DNA of 64,000 nucleotides from Fidelibacterota bacterium (GTDB taxonomy: Bacteria; Fidelibacterota; Marinisomatia; SCGC-AAA003-L08; JACNLC01). The stretch is from NCBI GenBank assembly GCA_014381725.1, contig JACNLC010000045.1:1-64000 (forward strand), read 5' to 3'. Positions 56,013-64,000 of this stretch are shown here, piece after piece. Made by a program: the position numbers and the translations under genes. The notes beneath the pieces are model-generated. The model was not told the DNA's origin. It worked only from the letters and a program-made list of their open reading frames with translations, and searched no databases. Each line of letters begins with the position of its first letter. Position 1 is the first letter of the stretch.

Positions 56013-56794
56013 TTATATAATCTCATATATTCTGACATTGTCAATTTACCTGCTTTAGTATTTGTCAGAATTGTTTGAGCTTCTCTATATTTCTCTGGAG
56101 ATGCAAAATTATACTGATTCTCTAACAGATACAATTCAGCTTTTTCTCGTTTATTATTCAAAATATAAGTGAAAACTATCCCAATTCTAGAATCATCAGC
56201 ATATTGAGTATCATAATACAAATTAAGAACAGATTGGAAATAAATAAGTGCACCCTCATATTCCTCAAGTTTAAGGTATAATCGGGCAGTTTCATACTCT
56301 TTTTTAGCTAATTTATTTCTAACACTTTCAATCGAAAGTCCAGCTTCCTTTACATATTTAGATTCTGGATAATCCTCAATAAACGCTTGAAACTCATCAA
56401 GAGCTCTCGTACTGCCAGATTGATCTTTTTGATACTCCATAGACGAATTTAAGGCACATTCACACATTCTAAACCTAGCAAGTTCCACTTTTTCTGGATC
56501 TCTTGATAATCTGATATATCGAGCAAACTCAACGCTAGATTCTATATATTTTTCTTGTTTGAATAACAATTCTCCCAAATAGTACTGAGCATTAACAGCT
56601 AATTGTGTTCCTCTACTTTTCATTGTAATAAAATCAAATTCTACCTTTGCTTTATTATATTTTTCTTTTTCGTAATACTCTTTGCCTTTTTCAAATCTAG
56701 CTGTTAAATCTTCTTTATCAGCTGATTTTTTGTGTGCACAATTAAACGCTAAGAGTAGAGTTAAAATTATTATTATAGTTTTTGTTATTTTCAT
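56009..56794 (-). CDS. bamD: BamD-like outer-membrane assembly lipoprotein
   Basis: 261 residues. A lipoprotein signal peptide ends in 'LLAFNC' with the lipidated Cys at 19. The mature part is five TPR-like repeats ('ARFEKGKEYYEKEKYNKAKV', 'AQYYLGELLFKQEKYIESSV', 'EDYPESKYVKEAG'), the BamD/YfiO pattern. It sits on the periplasmic face of the outer membrane and helps BamA insert barrel proteins. A closely related Tol-Pal lipoprotein is a less likely alternative. BamA is not in the window. Confidence 0.88.
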   Translation of the reverse strand: MKITKTIIIILTLLLAFNCAHKKSADKEDLTARFEKGKEYYEKEKYNKAKVEFDFITMKSRGTQLAVNAQYYLGELLFKQEKYIESSVEFARYIRLSRDPEKVELARFRMCECALNSSMEYQKDQSGSTRALDEFQAFIEDYPESKYVKEAGLSIESVRNKLAKKEYETARLYLKLEEYEGALIYFQSVLNLYYDTQYADDSRIGIVFTYILNNKREKAELYLLENQYNFASPEKYREAQTILTNTKAGKLTMSEYMRLYK

Positions 56795-56856
56795 TGATTC
56801 ACTCCGTAATTAATACCAATATTCTTTTGATATTTAAACACTAAATTCAAATCTTG

Positions 56857-57942
56857 CTACCACTTGAAAGATACTTCAAGTCCGCCAATACCATATTTGT
56901 TTTTTGGATTATACTGTAATCTCGCAGAAAAATTCTGTTCTCGTTTTCTATTACTGTTTCTGGTTACAAATACTGCATCTATCATACTTGCAACGTGATT
57001 TAAAAGTACAGCTGATACTGCATATCCCGCAATAGTCTTAAAATCATTTGCTTGTTTTCGCATATCTCTGTATTTCCATTTATTAGGAGATTTAGCTACA
57101 AGGTAACCGTCATTGTCGAAAATTGAAATAGAAGAGTAAGATACTTCTATTGAGGAATACTCATAATCCGTTGTCAATTCTCCTGTTGTAGAATTATATT
57201 GAAAATGTTCTGTAATATCATTTCCATCTGCATCTTTAATATAAAAATATGTACACTCCGTTCCTATATAGATTTGATTATTATTATCAATTGATAGTGT
57301 GTTCCAAGCATCATCCCAACCTGCAAAAAAGTGATTATATTTTCCTATATTTTCATAATAAGCATTATCTTTATCAACAACCACACTATCAAGATTAAAA
57401 TCATCATAATTTTCTTTAAAATACTCATCGGTAGTTGAATGCCAACCACCATCATAATAAAATGACATACTGTGGCTACCTTCAAATATTGCTTCGTAAG
57501 ATGTATCACTTATTTCACCATATGTGTCGATTTTCTCAAAAAGAATTCTGTACTCTGAATCAACATCATCCCAACTATTATAATCAGTTACCCATTCCTT
57601 AAAGCTCCAATGATCATCCGCATACTGTTCAAATAGTAGTGTTTGATCGTCTCCTTGTTGATTATAATAATACCAAGTTGACCAAGATGCTACTTCTAAT
57701 CCTGCAAATAATAGTGCTCGTTTCCAATCGCCATTGTATAGTTCACCTAAACCAGGCACGATTCCTGAAAATATCATAGCTTTACCTGGGTATTTTACAG
57801 TATTCTTCTGTGAATACATTACTGAATCTTGAAGAGTTAAAGAAGAATCATTGAGTGTGTTTAACATATTAAATTTATCGAAATTATCCGGTATTTCTGC
57901 AAATAGAAATCCTAATGCTAAAATCATAATTATTTTTTTCAT
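56857..57942 (-). CDS. DUF5683-like envelope protein, long form
   Basis: 361 residues from the ATG at 57942 (AAGGA upstream; an in-frame start nine codons earlier would overlap the upstream gene). A signal peptide (MKKIIMILALGFLFA) is followed by 'FSGIVPGLGELYNGDWKRAL' (about 58-77), the same landmark as in the 144-residue protein at 46.7 kb. A central Tyr/Asp-rich region (about 100-270) looks beta-rich. A hydrophobic helix pair lies near 285-310 ('YAVSAVLLNHVASMIDAVFV'). The C-terminus 'GIGGLEVSFKW' ends in aromatic residues. Function unknown; probably a cell-envelope protein made with the neighbouring surface proteins. Confidence 0.75.
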   Translation of the reverse strand: MKKIIMILALGFLFAEIPDNFDKFNMLNTLNDSSLTLQDSVMYSQKNTVKYPGKAMIFSGIVPGLGELYNGDWKRALLFAGLEVASWSTWYYYNQQGDDQTLLFEQYADDHWSFKEWVTDYNSWDDVDSEYRILFEKIDTYGEISDTSYEAIFEGSHSMSFYYDGGWHSTTDEYFKENYDDFNLDSVVVDKDNAYYENIGKYNHFFAGWDDAWNTLSIDNNNQIYIGTECTYFYIKDADGNDITEHFQYNSTTGELTTDYEYSSIEVSYSSISIFDNDGYLVAKSPNKWKYRDMRKQANDFKTIAGYAVSAVLLNHVASMIDAVFVTRNSNRKREQNFSARLQYNPKNKYGIGGLEVSFKW

Positions 57943-57965
57943 AAAATTTCCTTCTCCTTCTCTAA

Positions 57966-60941
57966 TCAAAAATCAAATAACAAAGTAAAATAGTGTTTTC
58001 CATTCTCATCCAAATCAGTTATAGCTTGATGATATTCATAAGTTATTGCAGTTGGATAAGCATAAAATGAAAATCCACTCAATCTCAACTCAACGCCTGC
58101 AGAACTTTTAAAATCTCTACTATCAATATAATTTCTCAATTTTCCACTAAATGCTCCGCCTGCCTGTCCAATTACCCCAACGGACAAATTCTGAAAATTT
58201 AGATGTGCAACAGAAATACTCTTTTCTTTGAACAAAGGAAATCTAACTACACCAGTTCCAATAACTTTATATGGACCTGTAAGCGTCGAATCAAAATAAG
58301 TATAACCTTTTATCCCGGGTAATCCACCACCGAAATAGTGAAAGAAATCATCAATTTCAGGGTTAGATATTACCCCAATTTGAGAAGAAATCGAAGCTAC
58401 TATTTTATTTGCGTGGTTAAATGTGAAATGTTTTTCAGCATCAATCTCTAAACGGTAAGTATGATTTGGTGCAAACTCTGTACGAATGGTTCCTTCATCA
58501 AAATTCAATCCTTCCATAAATTGATTGTTTTCGTAGGAAAATTGATAATCCAATTCATATCCGTTAGATGGCAACATATTCCCTGCATATTCAGGTTTTC
58601 TTGCTCTGTATTTACCCTTAATTTTAAGTGAATGTCCTCGATAATAATCAAAGCCAAATCCTGGCTGATGGACAGTTAAATCTGCTATTTTGTTAATATA
58701 GACTGTTTGGTGATAATTCTGATAAGAATATTCTAAATGTATTTTATGAGATTTAATTGGAAAACGAAATCCTATATCAGATGCAAACAGAGTAAAACTA
58801 ATGTCAGAAATTTGTTGAGAACCAGAACCATAACCATCTAATTCAGTTCGCATATCATAAATATTTCTCTGAATTCCATAGATATTTGTGTAAAATGTTG
58901 GTTTCAACTTTTTGAATTCAAACATTAAAAATAAATCTTTATCTTTAAGTGTGTTAATTGAAGCACCACCAAATACAAATAATTTATCTAAAACATCTGT
59001 TGCATAAACATACGCCCCGAACTTTACTGTTCCGTAATCAAACATCACTCGCGGCAACACAAATGGTTTGGACATTGTATCTTTATATGGTTTGGCTTCT
59101 GATTTATTTTGCTCTGTAATCAACTCTGAGTTTGGAATAGATTGCCAAAACTCACTCGAATAACCCACATATTTTTCATTTATTATTTCAAAGTTCTCAA
59201 CCAAAGCAATTCTATATCTACCATTTTCATACAGACTATACAGAATTTTTCCAGCTTCGGATACATCCGGCATAAATGCACCGCCGGTAACATTTGTGAT
59301 GTATCCTTTTCCACTTAAGTATAAATTGAATATTCCGCTTTTATCGTCTGAATTAACTAGTTGATTTTGAGAACTCACAACATCTCGAGTATCCCAATAT
59401 TCATCAATTATCGTCTTAATATCTCCGTTAGAAATATCAAGTTGATAAATCTGTCTTCCGTGATTGTCAACTGCATCAACCAAAATATTTTCATCTTTCC
59501 AACTCAAAGAGAACATCTGTAAGCCGTTATTCAAATTGGTAATTGGGTTAAAATCAATCGAATCAGCATCACTAACCATAATATTGGATGTTCCGTCATA
59601 CGAAGTAATAGAAGCAATCAAATTCAACTTTTTATTGAATACAGGAGATGTCAACCGTGCATCAGTTGTTAATCTCTCTTCCTCTTCTTCAATTAAATCT
59701 AATTTATACAAATCGTAATATTTTGAACCATTTTTATTAGGTTTACTTTTTTTAGAATAAATTAAAGTAGAATCGTTTAGCCAAGTCGGTGCTGTTTGAA
59801 CTCCACCCATAATTTTTTTTGAAGAGGAATCATCAAATGAATAAATAAATAAATCTGTTTGACTGAAATAATCGTTATCTTTATTCGATAAAAACGCAAA
59901 TTGAGATTCATTCGGAGACCAAACCGGATGAACATTAGTTGTGCCAGTATCTTCAAGAATTATTCCTGTAGTTTGGTCATCAATTACTCCACACATTGCG
60001 CACATATATTTCTTCATAAGATAAAGTTTCCACTCATCGTAGAGAACCTGGCCATCAATCCCGGTAGCATCTTTCATAGCTTTTCTGACTGAATAGTTAA
60101 ACGGTTTTGCTAAAGATTCAGATATTTTACTCAATACTCCGATTCCAAATCGCTCAGCTAAATAGCTAACAAATGCAAATCCTTGATTGTAAATTGATTC
60201 ATTACCAATCCCTCGTTTACCAAACGAATTCATCTCAGAAAATGTTAAAAGATTATCGTTTAAAACTCTATCTCGAAGAATCATATCGCGATTTGTATCC
60301 CAAAAATCAAAATTTGCTCCTGGATACATATACTGCGCAGTTCCTTCAGCTAACCAAGGCGGAACAGCCGTCCCAGGAATTGGATAGGAAATGATGACAT
60401 TTGGATACCCGTAAAGGACATCTTTTCGCTTTTCCTTCTCATAACCCATCATTTGGAAATAAGCTCCGGGAAACTGGCGATTATACTTCATAGAAGCACC
60501 AATCTGAATAATATGCGTAAACTCGTGTGTAATTACATTTTGAATCCATCGATGAGATCCACGCAAATCAAAATCTAACGGTCTTGCCCAAATTTCGATT
60601 TTATTGTCGTAATAAAATGCCATTCCGTTTGAGCTGTCGTTTACATCTTTAATGATGATGTGAGTTTTAGAATCTGGCTCAAACTGATAAACTGCGGTTA
60701 TTGGTCCGTAAATGTGTTCGGCAACTATTGAAGCTTCACGGGCACTTCTTTCGCTATCATTATGGAAGTGGATTATAAAATGGTCGGTCTCGATTGTTTG
60801 CCAATTTAACTCAGAATGATTATACCAAGATTGTGAAAACACTATCGAAAATAGAACGAAGAAAATGGAAATTCGGAAGAATTTCAGAATTGAACTTGCC
60901 AGTCTCCGCTTCGCTCCAACTCGTAATTCGTAATTATTCAT
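57966..60941 (-). CDS. Gluzincin metalloprotease-propeller-outer membrane barrel fusion
   Basis: 991 residues. A basic N-terminus and hydrophobic segment (about 20-36) act as signal. Residues about 45-310 are a peptidase-MA-like zinc protease: 'HEFTH' at 139-143 and the third ligand Glu199 in 'PPWLAEGTAQYMYPG'. Residues about 325-620 are TolB-like propeller repeats ('HPVWSPNESQFAFLSNKDND'). From about 650 it is a beta-barrel ending in Phe ('HYFTLLFDF'). It contains 'GGLPGIKGYTYFDSTLTGPY', which looks like the RGY region of Omp85 barrels with Lys for Arg. It probably sits in the outer membrane with the protease exposed on one face. The start codon overlaps the upstream stop (ATGA). Confidence 0.82.
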   Translation of the reverse strand: MNNYELRVGAKRRLASSILKFFRISIFFVLFSIVFSQSWYNHSELNWQTIETDHFIIHFHNDSERSAREASIVAEHIYGPITAVYQFEPDSKTHIIIKDVNDSSNGMAFYYDNKIEIWARPLDFDLRGSHRWIQNVITHEFTHIIQIGASMKYNRQFPGAYFQMMGYEKEKRKDVLYGYPNVIISYPIPGTAVPPWLAEGTAQYMYPGANFDFWDTNRDMILRDRVLNDNLLTFSEMNSFGKRGIGNESIYNQGFAFVSYLAERFGIGVLSKISESLAKPFNYSVRKAMKDATGIDGQVLYDEWKLYLMKKYMCAMCGVIDDQTTGIILEDTGTTNVHPVWSPNESQFAFLSNKDNDYFSQTDLFIYSFDDSSSKKIMGGVQTAPTWLNDSTLIYSKKSKPNKNGSKYYDLYKLDLIEEEEERLTTDARLTSPVFNKKLNLIASITSYDGTSNIMVSDADSIDFNPITNLNNGLQMFSLSWKDENILVDAVDNHGRQIYQLDISNGDIKTIIDEYWDTRDVVSSQNQLVNSDDKSGIFNLYLSGKGYITNVTGGAFMPDVSEAGKILYSLYENGRYRIALVENFEIINEKYVGYSSEFWQSIPNSELITEQNKSEAKPYKDTMSKPFVLPRVMFDYGTVKFGAYVYATDVLDKLFVFGGASINTLKDKDLFLMFEFKKLKPTFYTNIYGIQRNIYDMRTELDGYGSGSQQISDISFTLFASDIGFRFPIKSHKIHLEYSYQNYHQTVYINKIADLTVHQPGFGFDYYRGHSLKIKGKYRARKPEYAGNMLPSNGYELDYQFSYENNQFMEGLNFDEGTIRTEFAPNHTYRLEIDAEKHFTFNHANKIVASISSQIGVISNPEIDDFFHYFGGGLPGIKGYTYFDSTLTGPYKVIGTGVVRFPLFKEKSISVAHLNFQNLSVGVIGQAGGAFSGKLRNYIDSRDFKSSAGVELRLSGFSFYAYPTAITYEYHQAITDLDENGKHYFTLLFDF

Positions 60942-63568
60942 CTAATTACAACCACTTTAACCAATATGGCTTCTCCGTTATTTGGGTTCACTTCAGCGAA
61001 GTATAATCCCGAATCAAATTTTTCAGCATTCCATCTAATCTCATTGTATTCGTGAGGAGTTAATCCACTTTGAGATAATTCGTCAACTTTAAATCCAGTA
61101 GCATCATAAATTGTAATTTTAACAGATGATGCTTCACCAAAATAGTAGCGGAAAGTGGTTTCTCCATCCATTATTGGATTTGGATAGTTGTATGCTATAA
61201 TTTGGTTTTGGCTCGATTGTGAGCTAGGTTCAAAATGTTTGCCCGTAACCAACGGATAATTTGATGGACGACTATGCTGATTCAACCAATAATTGTGATC
61301 AGAATCCTGTGGAAACAGAAGTAAACGATGACCGTCAACTAATGCCACTAAAGTGTCATTTTCTGTGATTCGCCAATTTGGAACTATACTCAATTCTGCG
61401 GAAGAATAAACTGAAGCAATTTCCATTTCTCGTTGTCCTGCATTAGACAAAATAACTATATCATCATCCTCACGGCAGATAATTTCTGGTTTTTCATCTC
61501 CAAGAATATTTGCAATTAGAGGAGGATGGAACGAAAAATCTCCTTCAACAGGAAATCCATTTGTAAAAGTGCCATTGTAATTTTTGACTTTAATATCAAA
61601 ATCGGTTGTTCTAGTGATAATTTCATCAAGGCCATCGCCATCAATGTCGCCCAATGATAACGCACCAACTATTTCTTCCAAATTATCTACTGATTGAACA
61701 TAACCCATTGGGTGGATTGGTTCGTCTTCAAACCAATGACTTTCCCCATTTTCGCCGAACCACCAAAATCCATTACCAGTATCAAGCTTTGTTGTAAAAT
61801 AACCAAGCGAATCTAAAACAAAAACATCTCCACTTACTTCTTGGATAAATTTGTCCATTGTGGTGGATGCAGAATCATATACTGAAAATAAACTGTCGTT
61901 TCTTGTGTAAAATATCTGACCCTTTCCATTATAAACTCCATTACCAATAATTTCCTGTCCTGCTTCTCCCCAGTTTACAACTTCAAATTCTGATGTTATT
62001 GAAAAAATTAAACTCATTGTATCGCCTGCAGAGCTTATATCAGATAATGAAATATAAGTCGATGAACCAGAATTTGAACGAGTATTTGGTCTAGTTATAT
62101 TGTCAAAACGAACATCGTCTTCCGTTGGATTAGAATCAATATAACCGCTATTATTATCATACCACATATCCCAAGTCCAACCAACAGTTGGATCAGCAAA
62201 CAGTGCATAATTTGTGAAACCAATATCAACAGCACCATCTGCTTCTTCTAAGTGTATTTTTCGATTATTCGGATCTTTATTTACTCCATTAGTTATATCA
62301 TTTTCATTTGGTTCAGTAATATGCCAAATCAATAATCCTGAAGTTGGTAATCCATAATCGTAGTTATCAAAACCAATAATAACTGAATCTTCAGAAAATG
62401 ATATACTATCAGAATATTCTATGAATGTGTCAAACCAGTGTCCGAGTTTTTCATCGGAAATCAAATTATCTGACCGAAGTGTTTCTATGTCTTTTTCATT
62501 TACTATCCAATTATTTCGATTTTCAATCAGAAAATACTCATTTTCTGTAATTGGAATTTTATAGATTTTATCTTCTAAATCTCGTGCAATAATATTGATA
62601 GTATCAGAATTTTCAACTTGTAATATTTCAGGTTCTTGCCACCCATTATAAATTCTCGTCCAAGCAGTTGGTGGTGCAGGAATAACTCCATGACCATTAT
62701 TGGAACCGTGATCCATTAACCCGAATATACCTACTCCCGGCTCGCCTGTGTCTGTGTTAAAAAGAGGAGTTAATCCAAAATGATACCCTAATAAAAATGC
62801 GAATGTACCAGTTAAGCCAACTTGATAATCACAATAATCTGTTTCATTCCAAAATATATCCTCAATTGCATCGTAGTAGATATGATTTTGAGTTTCCGGT
62901 AGTAAAAGACCACAATTAATTTCAATTCCATTGACAACAGGTTTATCATTGATTTTTTCTAACATAGTTTCATCTATGTAAGCACTTGGAATATCATAAG
63001 GAGCAGGATCCAAGAACGGATACTCAAAATCTTCTCCAATACCAGCGTGAAATACTACAATCAGAGATTGGCTTGTGATTAGTGTGTCAATTTCTAAATT
63101 TGCTAAATTGACTGCATCTACAAACAACTTACCCAACAATGAATCAGAATCAGCATTTTCGTTTTGTATTGAATTTGGAGAATATGAAGCTAATGGTTTA
63201 GGTAGTGTATAAACTGAATCAATCATATGAAATCCAATACTAACATTTTCATTTGAAACAGAAGAATAATAGTTTGCAACAGCATCTAATTGAGCTTCAA
63301 AATAAAGTCGATTATGTGGAGGTCTGTCAACAAAATATCCATCGCATCGCTCATTTGCTTCTGAATATTCAGTTAGAAATATCCCATTACCACAAGTATT
63401 TAGATCATCAACAACTTCCTCTTGGAATTCCACCATAATTCCAATTAAATGTATATCTGTTTCGTTGTTTGGTTTTGGAGTAGCTTTTTGTAAATTTGAG
63501 TAGAAATTATTACCAAATACAATTTGGAGAAATAAAATAACAAGTAGGATTTGATTAATCTTTAACAT
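60938..63568 (-). CDS. M6-like secreted protein with destroyed zinc site and type IX-like C-terminal domain
   Basis: 876 residues from the ATG at 63568, which gives a signal peptide (MLKINQILLVILFLQIVFG); a start 29 codons earlier puts a Cys/Lys-rich stretch in front of it. The N-terminal half aligns with M6 immune-inhibitor-A-like proteases ('IVVFHAGIGEDFEYPF', 'PGVGIFGLMDHGSNN', 'PPTAWTRIYNGW'). Where HEFGHALGL is expected it reads 'FLLGYHFGL' (258-266), so all three catalytic residues are gone. FG-GAP-like repeats follow ('LGDIDGDGLDEIITR'). The C-terminal sorting domain begins 'NYPNPIMDGETTFRYYF'. It is probably a non-enzymatic surface protein. It is coupled to the protease-barrel gene. 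Confidence 0.87.
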   Translation of the reverse strand: MLKINQILLVILFLQIVFGNNFYSNLQKATPKPNNETDIHLIGIMVEFQEEVVDDLNTCGNGIFLTEYSEANERCDGYFVDRPPHNRLYFEAQLDAVANYYSSVSNENVSIGFHMIDSVYTLPKPLASYSPNSIQNENADSDSLLGKLFVDAVNLANLEIDTLITSQSLIVVFHAGIGEDFEYPFLDPAPYDIPSAYIDETMLEKINDKPVVNGIEINCGLLLPETQNHIYYDAIEDIFWNETDYCDYQVGLTGTFAFLLGYHFGLTPLFNTDTGEPGVGIFGLMDHGSNNGHGVIPAPPTAWTRIYNGWQEPEILQVENSDTINIIARDLEDKIYKIPITENEYFLIENRNNWIVNEKDIETLRSDNLISDEKLGHWFDTFIEYSDSISFSEDSVIIGFDNYDYGLPTSGLLIWHITEPNENDITNGVNKDPNNRKIHLEEADGAVDIGFTNYALFADPTVGWTWDMWYDNNSGYIDSNPTEDDVRFDNITRPNTRSNSGSSTYISLSDISSAGDTMSLIFSITSEFEVVNWGEAGQEIIGNGVYNGKGQIFYTRNDSLFSVYDSASTTMDKFIQEVSGDVFVLDSLGYFTTKLDTGNGFWWFGENGESHWFEDEPIHPMGYVQSVDNLEEIVGALSLGDIDGDGLDEIITRTTDFDIKVKNYNGTFTNGFPVEGDFSFHPPLIANILGDEKPEIICREDDDIVILSNAGQREMEIASVYSSAELSIVPNWRITENDTLVALVDGHRLLLFPQDSDHNYWLNQHSRPSNYPLVTGKHFEPSSQSSQNQIIAYNYPNPIMDGETTFRYYFGEASSVKITIYDATGFKVDELSQSGLTPHEYNEIRWNAEKFDSGLYFAEVNPNNGEAILVKVVVIR

Positions 63569-63697
63569 TGACAAAAATGAAAACCATTGAAATGGTTGAT
63601 AGTAACATTTAGTTTTGACAACCCACAACTTAAGTCGTGTGTTACTAATGAACAAAACTCATGATTGGCTTTAATCCATTTATAATAAATACTCAAT

Positions 63698-64000
63698 TTA
63701 GAATTCCATATTAATTGAGAAGAACATCGTGTTTGCTCTTGGGTGACCTTCTTCACCTGCTGTATAACCAAAATCGAACCCGTATTGAGCAAACCTGATA
63801 CCTGCACCGAATGTTGGTACTTTTATACTTCCAGCTTCATCATAAATAAATCCACCTCTGAGTACAAAATAATCGGTGTACCAATATTCCAAACCAAAAT
63901 TGTAAACTATTTCTTCTAATTCTGCGGAGAATTTGCGCTCATCTCCAGTACCTTTTTCTTTTACGCCAAATTCATTGTATTCTCCATTCGAATCTACAAC
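63698..64000 (-). CDS. PorV-like outer-membrane protein, C-terminal fragment (cut by right edge)
   Basis: The last 100 codons of a gene extending past the right edge. It reads 'NFGLEYWYTDYFVLRGGFIY', 'PTFGAGIRFAQYGFDFGYTA' and ends 'HPRANTMFFSINMEF'. This matches the closing beta-strands of the PorV (LptO) family of FadL-like barrels. PorV carries type IX secretion cargo from the translocon to the attachment machinery. Three proteins in this window have the matching C-terminal sorting domain. PorQ or another FadL-like relative cannot be excluded without the N-terminal part. Confidence 0.8.
   Translation of the reverse strand, partial: VVDSNGEYNEFGVKEKGTGDERKFSAELEEIVYNFGLEYWYTDYFVLRGGFIYDEAGSIKVPTFGAGIRFAQYGFDFGYTAGEEGHPRANTMFFSINMEF

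Noticed and set aside
1-64000. CRISPR array, prophage, IS element or toxin-antitoxin pair
   Set aside because: No evenly spaced direct repeats, no transposase, integrase or phage structural gene, and no paired small genes were found on either strand.

Overview
The window is AT-rich bacterial DNA, densely packed and almost entirely transcribed leftward. Of about 48 supported genes only two (an SRPBCC-domain protein near 28 kb and rpsT near 36.7 kb) lie on the + strand. The gene content points to a Gram-negative bacterium of the Fibrobacteres-Chlorobi-Bacteroidetes (FCB) group, most likely Candidatus Marinimicrobia (Neomarinimicrobiota, SAR406) or a close relative. The reasons are several secreted proteins ending in a type IX-like sorting domain (the 'YPNPFNP' type), a PorV-like outer-membrane protein at the right edge, BamD and LptE lipoproteins, DUF5683-like membrane proteins, and Y_Y_Y/propeller regulation. 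The phylum call is inference from content; no rRNA gene is present.

Layout. 0-9 kb: the start of a secreted protein cut by the left edge, a small charged protein, a TPR-LuxR regulator, and a 2169-residue repetitive surface protein. 9-12 kb: an acyl-CoA gene set (crotonase, DUF35 zinc-ribbon/OB protein, thiolase-fold protein without the nucleophilic Cys). 12-16.5 kb: TrkH/TrkA potassium uptake, a secreted cohesin-like protein that seems to start at AUU, and a CBS protein. 16.5-17.15 kb: a non-coding, repeat-rich stretch. 17-30 kb: ComEC, NadE, AsnS, LptE, a sigma-54 activator, PurD, UvrB, SRPBCC protein, UvrC. 30-36 kb: a tight run of methylmalonyl-CoA epimerase, RimO, FtsY, PgsA, polyprenyl synthase, MeaB and a Crp/Fnr regulator. 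36-43 kb: rpsT, GuaB, an aromatic amino acid/histidine lyase, and a DnaQ-DinG helicase. 43-46.7 kb: geranylgeranyl-reductase-like flavoprotein, a 59-residue 2[4Fe-4S] ferredoxin, a UbiA prenyltransferase, PurF. 46.7-51.3 kb: DUF5683, RidA, ComEA-like, DnaJ-GrpE, FtsX-FtsE. 51.3-57.9 kb: a large membrane regulator, a Na/Ca exchanger, NadD, BamD, a DUF5683-like protein. 58-64 kb: a metalloprotease-propeller-barrel protein, an M6-like protein with a destroyed zinc site, and the PorV-like fragment.

How the genes fit together. Much of the window is housekeeping (NAD and purine synthesis, nucleotide excision repair, protein targeting and folding, K+ uptake, lipid head groups). Two threads are less ordinary. 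One is cell-surface secretion: three proteins with type IX-like C-terminal domains, a PorV-like protein, BamD, LptE and a protease-barrel fusion. The other is isoprenoid lipid chemistry: UbiA plus ferredoxin plus geranylgeranyl reductase as a compact unit, the best candidate here for a poorly described pathway, possibly a saturated quinone or an archaeal-type ether lipid.

I found no tRNA, rRNA, CRISPR array, prophage, IS element or origin by eye. Mobile-looking DNA is limited to short dispersed intergenic repeats, mostly near 2.3 kb and 16.6-17.1 kb. All functional calls come from reading motifs, not from database searches.
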